Origin: Paucimonas lemoignei
Lineage (GTDB): Bacteria > Pseudomonadota > Gammaproteobacteria > Burkholderiales > Burkholderiaceae_D
Reading direction: 5' to 3'
Assembly (NCBI RefSeq): GCF_004342585.1
Contig: NZ_SLZQ01000001.1
Location: 248,001 to 312,000 of the forward strand
DNA length: 64,000 nucleotides
Within the stretch, counting starts at the first letter, position 1, and each line of letters begins with the position of its first letter. The position numbers and the translations under genes were made by a program. The notes below the pieces were generated by a model that made no database searches, was not told where the DNA came from, and saw nothing but the letters and a program-made list of their open reading frames with translations. Of the stretch, positions 54,001 through 64,000 are shown piece by piece.

Positions 54001-54430
54001 AGACAATCCGAAGGATCTGGAACTGACTCTTATCGCGCTGGAAAAGAGCCAGCTGGCGAACGAGGTGATCGTGCTGCGCGATGGCGCCGAGGCGATCGAC
54101 TATCTCAATTGCCAGGGTGCTTTTGCTTCACGACCCAGCGGCAATCCCGCCGTCATCCTGCTCGATCTGAAACTGCCGAAGGTGGATGGCCTGGAAGTCT
54201 TGCGGCATATTCGTGACAATCCGAGCCTGACGGGACAGCCCGTCGTGATGCTGACATCCTCCAGGGAGGAGCAGGACTTGGTGCGCAGCTACGAACTGGG
54301 CGTGAATGCCTATGTCGTCAAGCCGGTGGAGTTTAATGAGTTTGTCCGGGCTATTTCGGACCTGGGGATTTTCTGGGCCGTGCTGAATGAACCGCCGCCG
54401 GGATCCATTCGTTATGTTCGCCGCAGCTGA
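53975..54430 (+). CDS. Phytochrome-partner response regulator (Rcp1-like)
   Basis: A 151-residue receiver-only regulator. D10 (LVEDN), phospho-acceptor D64 (LLDLKLPKVDG), T92 region (LTSSREE) and Lys in VVKPVEF are present. The ATG at 53975 overlaps the bphP 3' end by 26 bp, showing translational coupling, so it is the expected acceptor for BphP. The C-terminal extension FFWAVLNEPPP is typical of Rcp-type receivers. Confidence 0.93.
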   Translation: MLKPILLVEDNPKDLELTLIALEKSQLANEVIVLRDGAEAIDYLNCQGAFASRPSGNPAVILLDLKLPKVDGLEVLRHIRDNPSLTGQPVVMLTSSREEQDLVRSYELGVNAYVVKPVEFNEFVRAISDLGIFWAVLNEPPPGSIRYVRRS

Positions 54431-54485
54431 ATCGGTAACCATCCTGCCGACTGATTCGCCAGCAACCGCTGGCGCCGATTCCGCA

Positions 54486-56147
54486 TCAGGAACGAACTGC
54501 GGTCCGGTCGGTCGATAACATTTCCTGAACTTTCGCGACAAGGTCTTCCTTGCTATAAGGCTTCCCGAGCAGCATGACGCCGGGCGGCAGGGTGCCGTTC
54601 GCCAAAAGCCGCTCGTCGACGAATCCGGACGCGAACAACACCTTGATATGCGGTTGCAGCTCCGTTGCTCGCTTGGCTAGCTCCGTGCTACGCAAGGGGC
54701 CGGGCATGATGACATCCGAAAAAAGCAGATCGATGCGTGTACCGGCCAGCAGCAGATCGAGCGCTTCCTGCGCATGGGCCGCTTCAAAGGTCCGGTAACC
54801 GGATTTGCGCAGTATTTCCGCAGTCGCCGCGCGGATCGCCTCTTCGTCTTCCACCACGAGGATGGTGGCAGCAGGATTCGCATGCGCATCCGCGCCATCG
54901 TTTGACTGGGGAATGGCGGCATCTGTGCTGCGCTCCACGGCTCGGGGCAGATACAGGCGGACCATGGTCCCATGGCCGACCCGGCTGTCGATGTCGATAT
55001 GACCCCGGCTCTGCTTGGCGAACCCGTAGGCCATGCTCAAGCCGAGGCCCGTGCCTTCTCCATACTCCTTGGTTGTGAAGAAAGGTTCGAAGGCGCGACT
55101 CTTCACTTCCTCCGACATCCCCGGGCCGGTGTCGGACACTGAGATCTGCACGTACTCTCCGAAGTCAAGGTCAAAGCGCTTCCTGATCTCGACATCGTCG
55201 TGAATAAAATTTTTGGCTTCGATTCGCAAGTGGCCTTGTCCTTGCATGGCATCTCGCGCATTGATGGCAAGGTTCAGAATGACATTTTCCAGGCGATTGC
55301 CATCGACCAGCGCGGGCCACAGATGTTCGTCGATTTCAGTCTCGATGGTGACGGAGGCGCTCAGCGACCGGCGCAACAGTTCATGTGCGCCGCGCAGCAG
55401 GGCACCGATATCAACGGCTCCCGGCTGAAGCGGTTGCCGGCGGCCGAATGCCAGGAGTTGCGATGCCAGCAGCGCGCCGCGCTTGACTCCTTCGAGCGCG
55501 GCGCTGATCCGGTGCTGCATTTTCTCGTTGCCCGGATTTTCAATCTTCAGCAATTGCAGATTACTGCTGATAATCTGCAGCACGTTATTGAAGTCGTGCG
55601 CCACGCCGCCGGTCAGCTTGCCGATCGCTTCGATCTTTTGCGCCTGAAAGAGTGCAGCCTGGCTTTCCGCCAATTCGTGCGTCTTGAGCAGCAACTCTTC
55701 CTGGCTTTTTTGGAGCGATTGAAAAGTATGATCGCGCTGGAGCAGGGCGCTATATGCATTCGAGTGGTAGCGCACGCGTGCGATCAGTTCCTGCTTGTCG
55801 GGCCATTTGACGAGATAGTCGTTGGCGCCTGCCGAAAACCCCTTTGCCTTCAATTCCGGCTTGTCTTCCGAAGACAGCAAGATGGTCGGGACGTGAACTG
55901 TCGAGGAACAGCTGCGCAATGCATGCAACACGTCGAAACCGCTTATTGTCGGCATCACCAGGTCAACCAGAATCACGCTTGGATTGAATGCCAGCGCAGT
56001 TTCAACGGCTTTCAAGGGATCCGTCAGGTGCTTCAGTTCGATATCTTCTTGCCCGTACAGCATGCCTTCTACAAGCTCGGCGGCGAGGTTTTGGTCATCG
56101 ATTAGCAGTACTTTTGGGGTAAGAGCCTGGAGTAACGTCGATTGCAT
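54486..56147 (-). CDS. Hybrid histidine kinase, REC-HisKA-HATPase-REC
   Basis: A 553-residue soluble protein. N-terminal receiver (about 10-130, LLIDDQN, VDLVMPTISGFD), coiled linker, HisKA with His in LTGGVAHDFNNVLQII, HATPase (NLAINARDAM, DTGPGMS, GTGLGLSMAYG) and a C-terminal receiver (LVVEDEEAIRAATAEIL, FSDVIMPG). Both receivers keep their Asp. It has no sensory domain, so its input is probably phosphoryl transfer through the N-terminal receiver. Convergent with the BphP-RR gene. Confidence 0.92.
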   Translation of the reverse strand: MQSTLLQALTPKVLLIDDQNLAAELVEGMLYGQEDIELKHLTDPLKAVETALAFNPSVILVDLVMPTISGFDVLHALRSCSSTVHVPTILLSSEDKPELKAKGFSAGANDYLVKWPDKQELIARVRYHSNAYSALLQRDHTFQSLQKSQEELLLKTHELAESQAALFQAQKIEAIGKLTGGVAHDFNNVLQIISSNLQLLKIENPGNEKMQHRISAALEGVKRGALLASQLLAFGRRQPLQPGAVDIGALLRGAHELLRRSLSASVTIETEIDEHLWPALVDGNRLENVILNLAINARDAMQGQGHLRIEAKNFIHDDVEIRKRFDLDFGEYVQISVSDTGPGMSEEVKSRAFEPFFTTKEYGEGTGLGLSMAYGFAKQSRGHIDIDSRVGHGTMVRLYLPRAVERSTDAAIPQSNDGADAHANPAATILVVEDEEAIRAATAEILRKSGYRTFEAAHAQEALDLLLAGTRIDLLFSDVIMPGPLRSTELAKRATELQPHIKVLFASGFVDERLLANGTLPPGVMLLGKPYSKEDLVAKVQEMLSTDRTAVRS

Positions 56148-56519
56148 AGTGTGATTGAATATGTTGCTGTGGCGAGGCGAGCTGGATTCGGCAGCGCGCC
56201 TGAATGCCGACGCACGAGTTGCAAGCTCCTGAAAACCTCAATATGAAGTCTGACTTGCTGTAATAGCCTGGATTATCATAAATTCAGCCAATGCCATTAT
56301 TTTGCTATTTCATAGATGAAATTGGGTTGAAAAAATTTCTTTACTTCAATTTATTTGAGAAACATCAATCTCTTGTATTGGGCAAGTTAAATTGACAACA
56401 AGAATCTTTGATAAAGATTCGGCATATCGTTATGCAGGCGAATTCTTTGGAGAAGCTCCGGTAAAATTGTAACAATTCAATTCTGATAACATTTCCGTCT
56501 TTTTCATTGCAAATAGCCC
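56148..56519. other. AT-rich spacer between divergent hybrid kinases
   Basis: A 372-bp spacer with no gene. It contains one long perfect dyad at 56402-56420, annotated separately. Confidence 0.5.
56402..56420. promoter_or_regulatory. Perfect inverted repeat upstream of hybrid kinase gene
   Basis: GAATCTTT-GAT-AAAGATTC: 8-bp arms with a 3-bp centre, 100 bp upstream of the kinase start. It has no T-run, so it is more likely a dimeric-regulator operator than a terminator. Confidence 0.45.
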
Positions 56520-58763
<2,244 letters not shown>

Positions 58764-59144
58764 CAAAGGCACATGGCTTGACGCTTAATCCTGCATATTT
58801 GTGGCGATCGGATGGCTTCGTCGGACATTTTTTATTACAAGTAAAAGAATGCAGTACTGCGCCAGGAGTGAATTAGTGAGAAAAAGCCCTTATCGACTGA
58901 AAATTTCAATGAACTCAAGTATGGTGTGGTCGACAACGAAGGTATGTATGGCCGCAAAGTGATGAGTTGATGAAACTTATTAGGTTGAATGACATCATCT
59001 TTTTAAGCGTCGGAAGGATTGGCAAACGTATATTGCAATTGAGAAATGTCACAAACCTTGGTTCTTGCGATTGCATCGAATTTGGTCGAAATGTAAAGTC
59101 ATGCTTAACAAGCCTTTACAAGGTTCAGCAAAGTTACTATAAGT
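58764..59144. other. Gene-free AT-rich spacer
   Basis: A 381-bp spacer between the hybrid kinase and the MerR-like gene. I see only overlapping short ORFs without ribosome sites and no obvious dyads. Confidence 0.5.
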
Positions 59145-59354
59145 ATGAACTCGACTTCAGTATCTCTTCAAGATTTCCTTACCGTCAGTCAAGCAGCAGC
59201 GGTGCTGGGCGTGGCGACTGCAACACTCCGTCATTGGGATCGCACCGGCAAACTGTCTGCGGTTCGTCATCCGATCAACGGTTACCGGCTGTATAGAAAA
59301 GCCGATTTGGAAATGTTGTTACAACAGCTATCACGAAACGAAACGCACATCTGA
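59145..59354 (+). CDS. Minimal MerR-type/excisionase-like DNA-binding protein
   Basis: A 69-residue protein consisting almost only of a MerR-like winged HTH: LTVSQAAAVLGVATATLRHW, DRTGKLSAVRHPINGYRLY, RKADLEMLLQQL. It lacks the dimerisation helix and metal-binding C-terminus of full MerR proteins. It ends 65 bp before the PAS-PAS hybrid kinase gene on the same strand, so it may regulate or be co-expressed with it. A recombination directionality role is possible but no integrase is near. Confidence 0.8.
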   Translation: MNSTSVSLQDFLTVSQAAAVLGVATATLRHWDRTGKLSAVRHPINGYRLYRKADLEMLLQQLSRNETHI

Positions 59355-59419
59355 GCACAAATTGGTGGCGAATTGGCAGCCATTCGTGCAGCCAATATGG
59401 AAGTAACGAAAGACAATTG

Positions 59420-61336
59420 ATGAAGCACCAAGAAAATACCGGCGCGTCTAACATGGACGAATCCGATCGGTTTCAGCTGTTTATCGACAGAGTGACGGAT
59501 TACGCCATTTATTTTATTTCTCCAGAAGGAATTGTCCGTACCTGGAACGCCGGTGCAGTCCGTTTCAAGGGTTACACTGCCGACGACATCATCGGCCAGC
59601 ATTTTTCCAAGTTCTATACCGAAGAAGATCGTGCACGCAATCTTCCTGAACACGCGCTGCGGACCGCGCTGGATCATGGCAAGTTCGAAAGCGAAGGATG
59701 GCGGGTACGCAAGGATGGCTCGCGCTTCTGGGCTCATGTCGTCATTGATCCCGTCCGTGATGTCGAAGGCAACCTAATCGGCTTTGCCAAGATTACTCGC
59801 GACATCACGGAGCGCAAGGCAGTAGCGGAATCGCTGCAAGCCAGCCAGGAACAGTTTCGTTTGCTGGTGCAGGGCGTCACCGATTACGCCATCTATATGC
59901 TTTCGCCGTCCGGCAATATCACGAACTGGAATGCCGGCGCCAAGCGCATCAAGGGTTACGATGAAACCGAAGTGGTCGGCACGCACTTCTCCCGGTTTTA
60001 TACGGAAGAAGACCGTGCGAACGGCTTGCCGGCAACGGCGCTGGCGACGGCGGTGAAAGAAGGAGGTTTCGAAAGCGAAGGATGGCGCAGGCGCAAGGAT
60101 GGCTCGCATTTCTGGGCACATGTCGTCATCGACCCGATTTATGACGAGTCGGGAGCGCACATCGGGTTTGCCAAGGTAACACGCGACATCAGTGAAAGAC
60201 GCGAGTCAGCAAAAGCGCTGGAAAAAGCTAAAGAAGCATTATTCCATTCTCAAAAGCTGGAAGCGATCGGCAAGCTGACCGGCGGCGTGGCGCATGACTT
60301 CAATAACTTGTTGAATGTCATCGTCACCGGACTCGATGTGCTGGTGAATGAAGTCAATACGCCGACCGGCACGAAAATGCTCGAGAGCATGCGCCGGGCC
60401 GCCATGCGCGGCGCTACGCTTACCCAGCAGCTGCTGACTTTCGCAAGGCAACAGCCGCTCAAGCAAGAGAAGTGCAATATCAACCGGATCATCGAGTCGT
60501 TTGAATCCGTGCTTCGCAGAGCAGGCAAGACATCGGTCGGTTTCAACATGAAGCTTGAGTCGAATTTGCCGCCGGTATTGATCGACGCCGCGCAGCTCGA
60601 GGCCGCGCTCTTGAATCTGGTGGTGAATGCCAGCGATGCCACTCCCGATGGCGGCACGATCACCCTGGAGACGTCCACGGTGGAACTAGAGGATAATGAA
60701 GTCAAGCTGCTTCCTGCTGGTAAGTATGTGCGGGTTGCGGTGCAAGATACGGGGGCAGGCATGCCGCCGGATGTGGCAGCTCGCGCGATCGAGCCATTCT
60801 TCACTACCAAGCCCGTCGGCAAGGGCACCGGTTTGGGATTGAGTCAGGTATTCGGCCTGGTACAGCAGTCCGGCGGCGATTTGCAAATCGATTCGGCAAT
60901 CGGCAAGGGAACGACTGTTTCGTTCTTCCTGCCCGTGATTGCCTTGGAAGACGGTGAAGACATGGATGCAGGGAAGGCTGTCGTGAGTGAAAAGGCGCTG
61001 GTCGTCGATGACCAGCCTGATGTGCTGGAAGTGGCGGTTGAACTCTTCCGGGCAATGGGATACGACGTGCTGTCCGCTAATAACGGTGAACAGGCACTGG
61101 ATATTTTGAAGCGGACTCCTTCGATCGATGTGCTGTTCAGCGATGTCATCATGCCCGGCATTAGCGGCATCGAGCTGGGAAAACAGGCTCGCACCATCAA
61201 TCCGGATATCAAGGTGATCCTGGCTTCCGGTTACGCGGCTCCTGCCCTGCAAGCGCAAAATGATGACTTGGGGGATTTTGAATTGCTGACCAAGCCGTAC
61301 CGGATGGCTGAAGTCATGAAGAAATTGCGCGCATGA
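59420..61336 (+). CDS. Hybrid histidine kinase PAS-PAS-HisKA-HATPase-REC
   Basis: A 638-residue soluble kinase (ATG 59420; a TTG directly before is in frame). Two very similar PAS domains, about 14-132 and 148-263: DYAIYFISPEG / DYAIYMLSPSG, WNAGAVRFKGY / WNAGAKRIKGY, KFYTEEDRA / RFYTEEDRA, FESEGWRVRKDGSRFWAHVV / FESEGWRRRKDGSHFWAHVV. Then HisKA with His in LTGGVAHDFNNLLNVI, HATPase (NLVVNASDAT, DTGAGMPPDV, GTGLGLSQVFG) and a receiver (VVDDQPDVLE, FSDVIMPG). Ligand (heme, flavin or other) is unknown. Confidence 0.93.
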   Translation: MKHQENTGASNMDESDRFQLFIDRVTDYAIYFISPEGIVRTWNAGAVRFKGYTADDIIGQHFSKFYTEEDRARNLPEHALRTALDHGKFESEGWRVRKDGSRFWAHVVIDPVRDVEGNLIGFAKITRDITERKAVAESLQASQEQFRLLVQGVTDYAIYMLSPSGNITNWNAGAKRIKGYDETEVVGTHFSRFYTEEDRANGLPATALATAVKEGGFESEGWRRRKDGSHFWAHVVIDPIYDESGAHIGFAKVTRDISERRESAKALEKAKEALFHSQKLEAIGKLTGGVAHDFNNLLNVIVTGLDVLVNEVNTPTGTKMLESMRRAAMRGATLTQQLLTFARQQPLKQEKCNINRIIESFESVLRRAGKTSVGFNMKLESNLPPVLIDAAQLEAALLNLVVNASDATPDGGTITLETSTVELEDNEVKLLPAGKYVRVAVQDTGAGMPPDVAARAIEPFFTTKPVGKGTGLGLSQVFGLVQQSGGDLQIDSAIGKGTTVSFFLPVIALEDGEDMDAGKAVVSEKALVVDDQPDVLEVAVELFRAMGYDVLSANNGEQALDILKRTPSIDVLFSDVIMPGISGIELGKQARTINPDIKVILASGYAAPALQAQNDDLGDFELLTKPYRMAEVMKKLRA

Positions 61337-61370
61337 CGCATTCATCGAACGCGTCACTTCAGTAAGCTGA

Positions 61371-62177
61371 TCAACCCAGCGCCAGCCGGCTCGTCTCGGC
61401 AATGACAAATCTTTCGGGTTTTGCATGGTAATCATATCGCTCGACGATACATTCGCGCCGAACATGCTGTGCGTCGTAGCGGATGAGGTTGACTGAATTC
61501 GGGTGACCCTGTCGTACTCTGCTGGATATGGCTGTCCCTGCCGATACGATCCAGACCGGCCTGTTGCGTCCGTCAGCAGACCCATTCAGCATTCTCACGT
61601 AAGGAAAATGGATATGCCCGCTCAGGATCAGGTCGGCGCCTGCTTCGGCCCAGCGCTTGGCGGCATCCCGGTGACCGTGAAGCAGGTTGACGCTGTCACT
61701 GTCGCTGATGACCTGGATCGGCTGATGCACGACGACGATCCGGAGCTGCCGCGACGTGGCGCTCTGCAGCCGGCTGGCGACGCGGCCGATCTGTTCCCTC
61801 GACAGTTCGCCATCCTTGTGTCGCCATGGGCGCGTCGTATTCAGGCATAGCACCAGCAGATTTGGGTCGGCGAAACTGGGTTCGAGACTACGTCCAAATG
61901 TCTTGTGGTAGTTCCCGTATGGGGAAAAAATACGAGATGGCAGGTCGAATAGCGGGATGTCGTGATTACCCGGAATGACCAGTTTGACCGGAGCGGCAAG
62001 CGCGTCCATGAATTCACGGGCGGCGGTAAACTGGCGCAAACGGGCCCGCTGCGTGATGTCTCCAGACAGCAGGGCGATGTCCGGGCGTACCTCTGCGGCC
62101 AGGCGTAGCAAGGCTTTCGAAACTGGTGCCTGCTCGGTGCCGAAATGCGTGTCGGACAGGTGAAGCAGTACGCTCAC
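61371..62177 (-). CDS. Calcineurin-like metallophosphoesterase
   Basis: A 268-residue soluble enzyme. The GTG at 62177 is chosen as start: it overlaps the TGA of the upstream kinase gene (GTGA) and has GGAG 7 bases before it; the frame runs on to 62336 only inside the upstream gene. Metal-ligand motifs LSDTHFGTEQAP (D9, H11), LLSGDITQRAR, IPGNHDIPLF and LSGHIHFPYV are all present, in the usual order. It has no signal peptide. Paired with a lipid kinase, it could act on a phospholipid or nucleotide derivative. Confidence 0.9.
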   Translation of the reverse strand: MSVLLHLSDTHFGTEQAPVSKALLRLAAEVRPDIALLSGDITQRARLRQFTAAREFMDALAAPVKLVIPGNHDIPLFDLPSRIFSPYGNYHKTFGRSLEPSFADPNLLVLCLNTTRPWRHKDGELSREQIGRVASRLQSATSRQLRIVVVHQPIQVISDSDSVNLLHGHRDAAKRWAEAGADLILSGHIHFPYVRMLNGSADGRNRPVWIVSAGTAISSRVRQGHPNSVNLIRYDAQHVRRECIVERYDYHAKPERFVIAETSRLALG

Positions 62178-63211
62178 GCATCGCTCCAGCCAGTGGGCGG
62201 GACGACCAGGCGCAAGGGGCGCGGCGCTACCCGGAAGACCAGGGGAGGGCGCATCCAGGCGCTTTCGCCATCCATGGCAATCTTCACTTTTCGCCGCTGC
62301 GCCCGAGCCAGCGGTTCCACCGAAAGCTGGCGGCACTGGAAATGGGAAGTGTCCGGCGCCTGGTTCAGGCGTCCCATCATGCCGCGCAATGCGATGCTCA
62401 GGCGCTCGATGGCATTCATGGCCGGCAGGACCAGCACCGTCAGCTCTGCAGTCCGTTCGCCGTTATCTTCGCTCAGGCCGACCTGATCAAGCTGCAGCGC
62501 ATTATTTCCCACGAATAGCGTGCTAGCGCGCACAACCTCCGCGCCATGCTCCTGCCGGCCGCTGGCATATTCGAAGCGCAGCAGCATTTCCGCATTGCGC
62601 CTGATAAGAGTCAGCAGGCCTGCCCAGAGCGCTACCAGCCGGCTGCGACCATAACGCTGCTTGTATGTTTCGCGGTCTTCAAGCAGTTGCGGATAGAGGC
62701 CCATGCTGGCGTTGACGAGAAAGATCTGGTCATTCAGCTGGCCCACCTTCACCAGCCTTTCCGTGCCGGCGCGCACACCGGCGATCAAGGCTTTGGCGGC
62801 TGTGTATGGATCCTGCGGCAATCCATTGTCGCGCGCAAAATAGTTGAATGTACCCTTGGGAATGACGCCGAATGGCAGGCCGGTACTGATGACTTGTTGC
62901 GCGACGGTGCGGATCGTGCCATCGCCGCCTGCCGCGACGATGACGCCGTTATGGGAGCCGGCAAGTTCGACCGCGCGCCTGATCAGGGAACTCAAGTCCC
63001 TGCTTTTCCGGCACAGGAGTATTTCACCGGGATGGCCTGCTTCGCGAAGCTGTCGGTCGATTGCGTCTCGCGCGGCATCGGCGTTTCTGCGGCCTGAGCC
63101 GGCATTCATGACTATGAACAGCGGGCGGTGCTCTTCTCCGGCAGAGGCAATGGTTTCCCCGGGGTGGAAGCCTGATGCCTGAACCTCATTCCGGTCAGAA
63201 GATGTCGCCAT
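62174..63211 (-). CDS. Diacylglycerol kinase-type lipid kinase (YegS/BmrU family)
   Basis: A 345-residue cytoplasmic or peripheral enzyme. FIVMNAGSGRRN (about 33-43) and catalytic GGDGTIRTVAQQV (from 95) are family hallmarks; the C-terminal beta-sandwich has FVNASMGLYPQLL-like sequence (IFLVNASMGLYPQLLEDRE) and ends PRPLRLVVPPTGW. It would phosphorylate diacylglycerol, phosphatidylglycerol or a similar lipid with ATP. Its stop overlaps the start of the metallophosphoesterase by 4 bp, so kinase and phosphatase are co-expressed. Confidence 0.9.
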   Translation of the reverse strand: MATSSDRNEVQASGFHPGETIASAGEEHRPLFIVMNAGSGRRNADAARDAIDRQLREAGHPGEILLCRKSRDLSSLIRRAVELAGSHNGVIVAAGGDGTIRTVAQQVISTGLPFGVIPKGTFNYFARDNGLPQDPYTAAKALIAGVRAGTERLVKVGQLNDQIFLVNASMGLYPQLLEDRETYKQRYGRSRLVALWAGLLTLIRRNAEMLLRFEYASGRQEHGAEVVRASTLFVGNNALQLDQVGLSEDNGERTAELTVLVLPAMNAIERLSIALRGMMGRLNQAPDTSHFQCRQLSVEPLARAQRRKVKIAMDGESAWMRPPLVFRVAPRPLRLVVPPTGWSDA

Positions 63212-63519
63212 TGAAATCCTTTAGAGAAATTTCCAACCAGCTCATACATTGCCGGGTTGGCAAACAACGTCGGCTTACTTGGATTGGAGTATTTTTGGCA
63301 ATAGAAAATTCCATTCGTTACTGTCAAAAAATACAGCCAATACCGAAGGGACTAAGCACGGTAAAAATTGTTAATTTTTTTTAAAGTTTGACTGGCCGAA
63401 ATGCCAGTTTTCCGGCTGGCAACTAGTCGCTAATATTGCTCCAATTTCTTCGCAGCAACACAGCATGAACGTATATAAATGAGCAGCGAAGAATCAACCG
63501 AACGCCCATTGGGGGAGAC
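63212..63519. other. Spacer with imperfect dyad upstream of the esterase
   Basis: A 308-bp spacer with no gene. It has TGCCAG-N8-CTGGCA (63402-63407 and 63416-63421) about 100 bp before the esterase start and T-rich runs to its left. It must hold promoters for the kinase (minus) and esterase (plus). Confidence 0.35.
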
Positions 63520-64000
63520 ATGAATAAATATCTGAAAAATCTTTGCTTTGCCGCTGCAACCGTAACCCTGATGGCCTCCGCACCTTCGGCCTTCGCGCTG
63601 AGCGAAGTGACCGGCTTCGGCACCAATCCTGGTGCGCTGAAGATGTTCAAGCATGTGCCGACCAGCATGCCGACCAATGCGCCGCTGATCGTGGCGATGC
63701 ACGGCTGCACCCAATCGGCGTCGGCGTATGAAGGCAGCGGCTGGAGCGCGCTGGCCAACAATTACAAGTTCTACGTCGTCTATCCGGAGCAGCAAAGCGG
63801 CAACAATTCCAACAAGTGCTTCAACTGGTTCGAATCGGGTGATATCGCGCGCGGCCAGGGCGAAGCCTTGTCGATCAAGCAAATGGTCGACAAGATGAAG
63901 GCGGATTACAGCATCGATGCCAATCGCGTCTACGTTACCGGCTTGTCGGCCGGCGCGTTCATGACGGCAGTCATGGCGGCGACTTATCCGGATGTGTTTG
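63520..64000 (+). CDS. Secreted PHB depolymerase family esterase (partial, C-terminus off window)
   Basis: The first 160 residues of an exported alpha/beta hydrolase. GGGGGAG precedes the ATG. Signal peptide (NKYLKNLCFAAATVTLMASAPSAFA), oxyanion loop IVAMHGCTQSASAYE, NKCFNWFESGDIARGQGEA, and nucleophile elbow VTGLSAGAFM with Ser143. Members of this family hydrolyse short-chain polyhydroxybutyrate or feruloyl esters. The open frame continues past base 64000; the catalytic Asp and His are outside. Confidence 0.92.
   Translation, partial: MNKYLKNLCFAAATVTLMASAPSAFALSEVTGFGTNPGALKMFKHVPTSMPTNAPLIVAMHGCTQSASAYEGSGWSALANNYKFYVVYPEQQSGNNSNKCFNWFESGDIARGQGEALSIKQMVDKMKADYSIDANRVYVTGLSAGAFMTAVMAATYPDVF

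Noticed and set aside
55200-56105. Plus-strand ORF of 301 residues
   Set aside because: Antisense to the REC-HK-REC gene, whose motifs are all in the minus frame.
58967-59296. Plus-strand ORF of 109 residues in the spacer before the MerR-like gene
   Set aside because: No ribosome site, it overlaps the MerR-like gene in another frame, and its second half is the out-of-frame reading of that gene.
61503-61850. Plus-strand ORF of 115 residues
   Set aside because: Antisense to the metallophosphoesterase.

Overview
The window looks like the chromosome of a free-living betaproteobacterium, most probably Oxalobacteraceae (Noviherbaspirillum/Herbaspirillum/Massilia-like). I infer this from gene content and protein style: an imuA-imuB-dnaE2 mutasome, many c-di-GMP and histidine-kinase genes, a bacteriophytochrome module, a PHB-depolymerase-type esterase, and GC-rich coding with AT-richer spacers. 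No database search was possible. I see no phage, transposase, CRISPR array or rRNA operon. The first and last genes run off the ends of the window.

Layout. 1-3.4 kb (minus): an RND efflux pump (adaptor plus a transporter cut at the window start) behind a palindromic operator. 3.6-5.7 kb: two translationally coupled multiheme cytochromes c. 5.8-9.4 kb: aromatic aminotransferase, DUF2784 protein, CapA-like protein, Met-rich Spy/CpxP-like protein. 9.5-12.1 kb (minus): exbB-exbD followed by a TonB-like protein whose C-terminus is Sel1 repeats. 12.2-17.7 kb: LexA box and imuA-imuB-dnaE2. 17.9-24.1 kb: DUF805 protein, two diguanylate cyclases flanking a tiny lysine-rich gene, and a PsiF protein. 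24.3-27.2 kb: acetyltransferase, PhnA with a partner gene, MFS exporter.

27.4-33.4 kb: two LuxR-type regulators, then a tightly packed operon of a beta-phosphoglucomutase/GH65 phosphorylase fusion, a tandem universal stress protein and an L-lactate dehydrogenase. This looks like a disaccharide-phosphorolysis and fermentation module for energy-poor or oxygen-limited conditions. 33.5-41.7 kb: duplicated-domain lipoprotein, tRNA-Lys with an unusual 3' half, a small gene under a second near-consensus LexA box, alpha/beta hydrolase, large MscS channel, M50-like membrane protease and several small unknowns.

42-61.3 kb is almost entirely signalling: a 1941-residue pseudokinase-ATPase-GAF-PAS-GGDEF-EAL protein, an MFS transporter, a lone receiver, a degenerate histidine kinase, heme oxygenase plus bacteriophytochrome plus response regulator, three hybrid histidine kinases and a minimal MerR-type DNA-binding protein. 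The heme oxygenase supplies biliverdin to the phytochrome, and the overlapping receiver gene is its likely phospho-acceptor. 61.4-64 kb: metallophosphoesterase, diacylglycerol-kinase-type lipid kinase and the start of a secreted PHB-depolymerase-family esterase.

The points I consider most worth following are the second SOS box driving an uncharacterised 63-residue protein, the TonB-like/Sel1 fusion behind exbBD, the pseudokinase-headed c-di-GMP giant, and the phytochrome cluster with its kinase-like protein lacking ATP-binding motifs.
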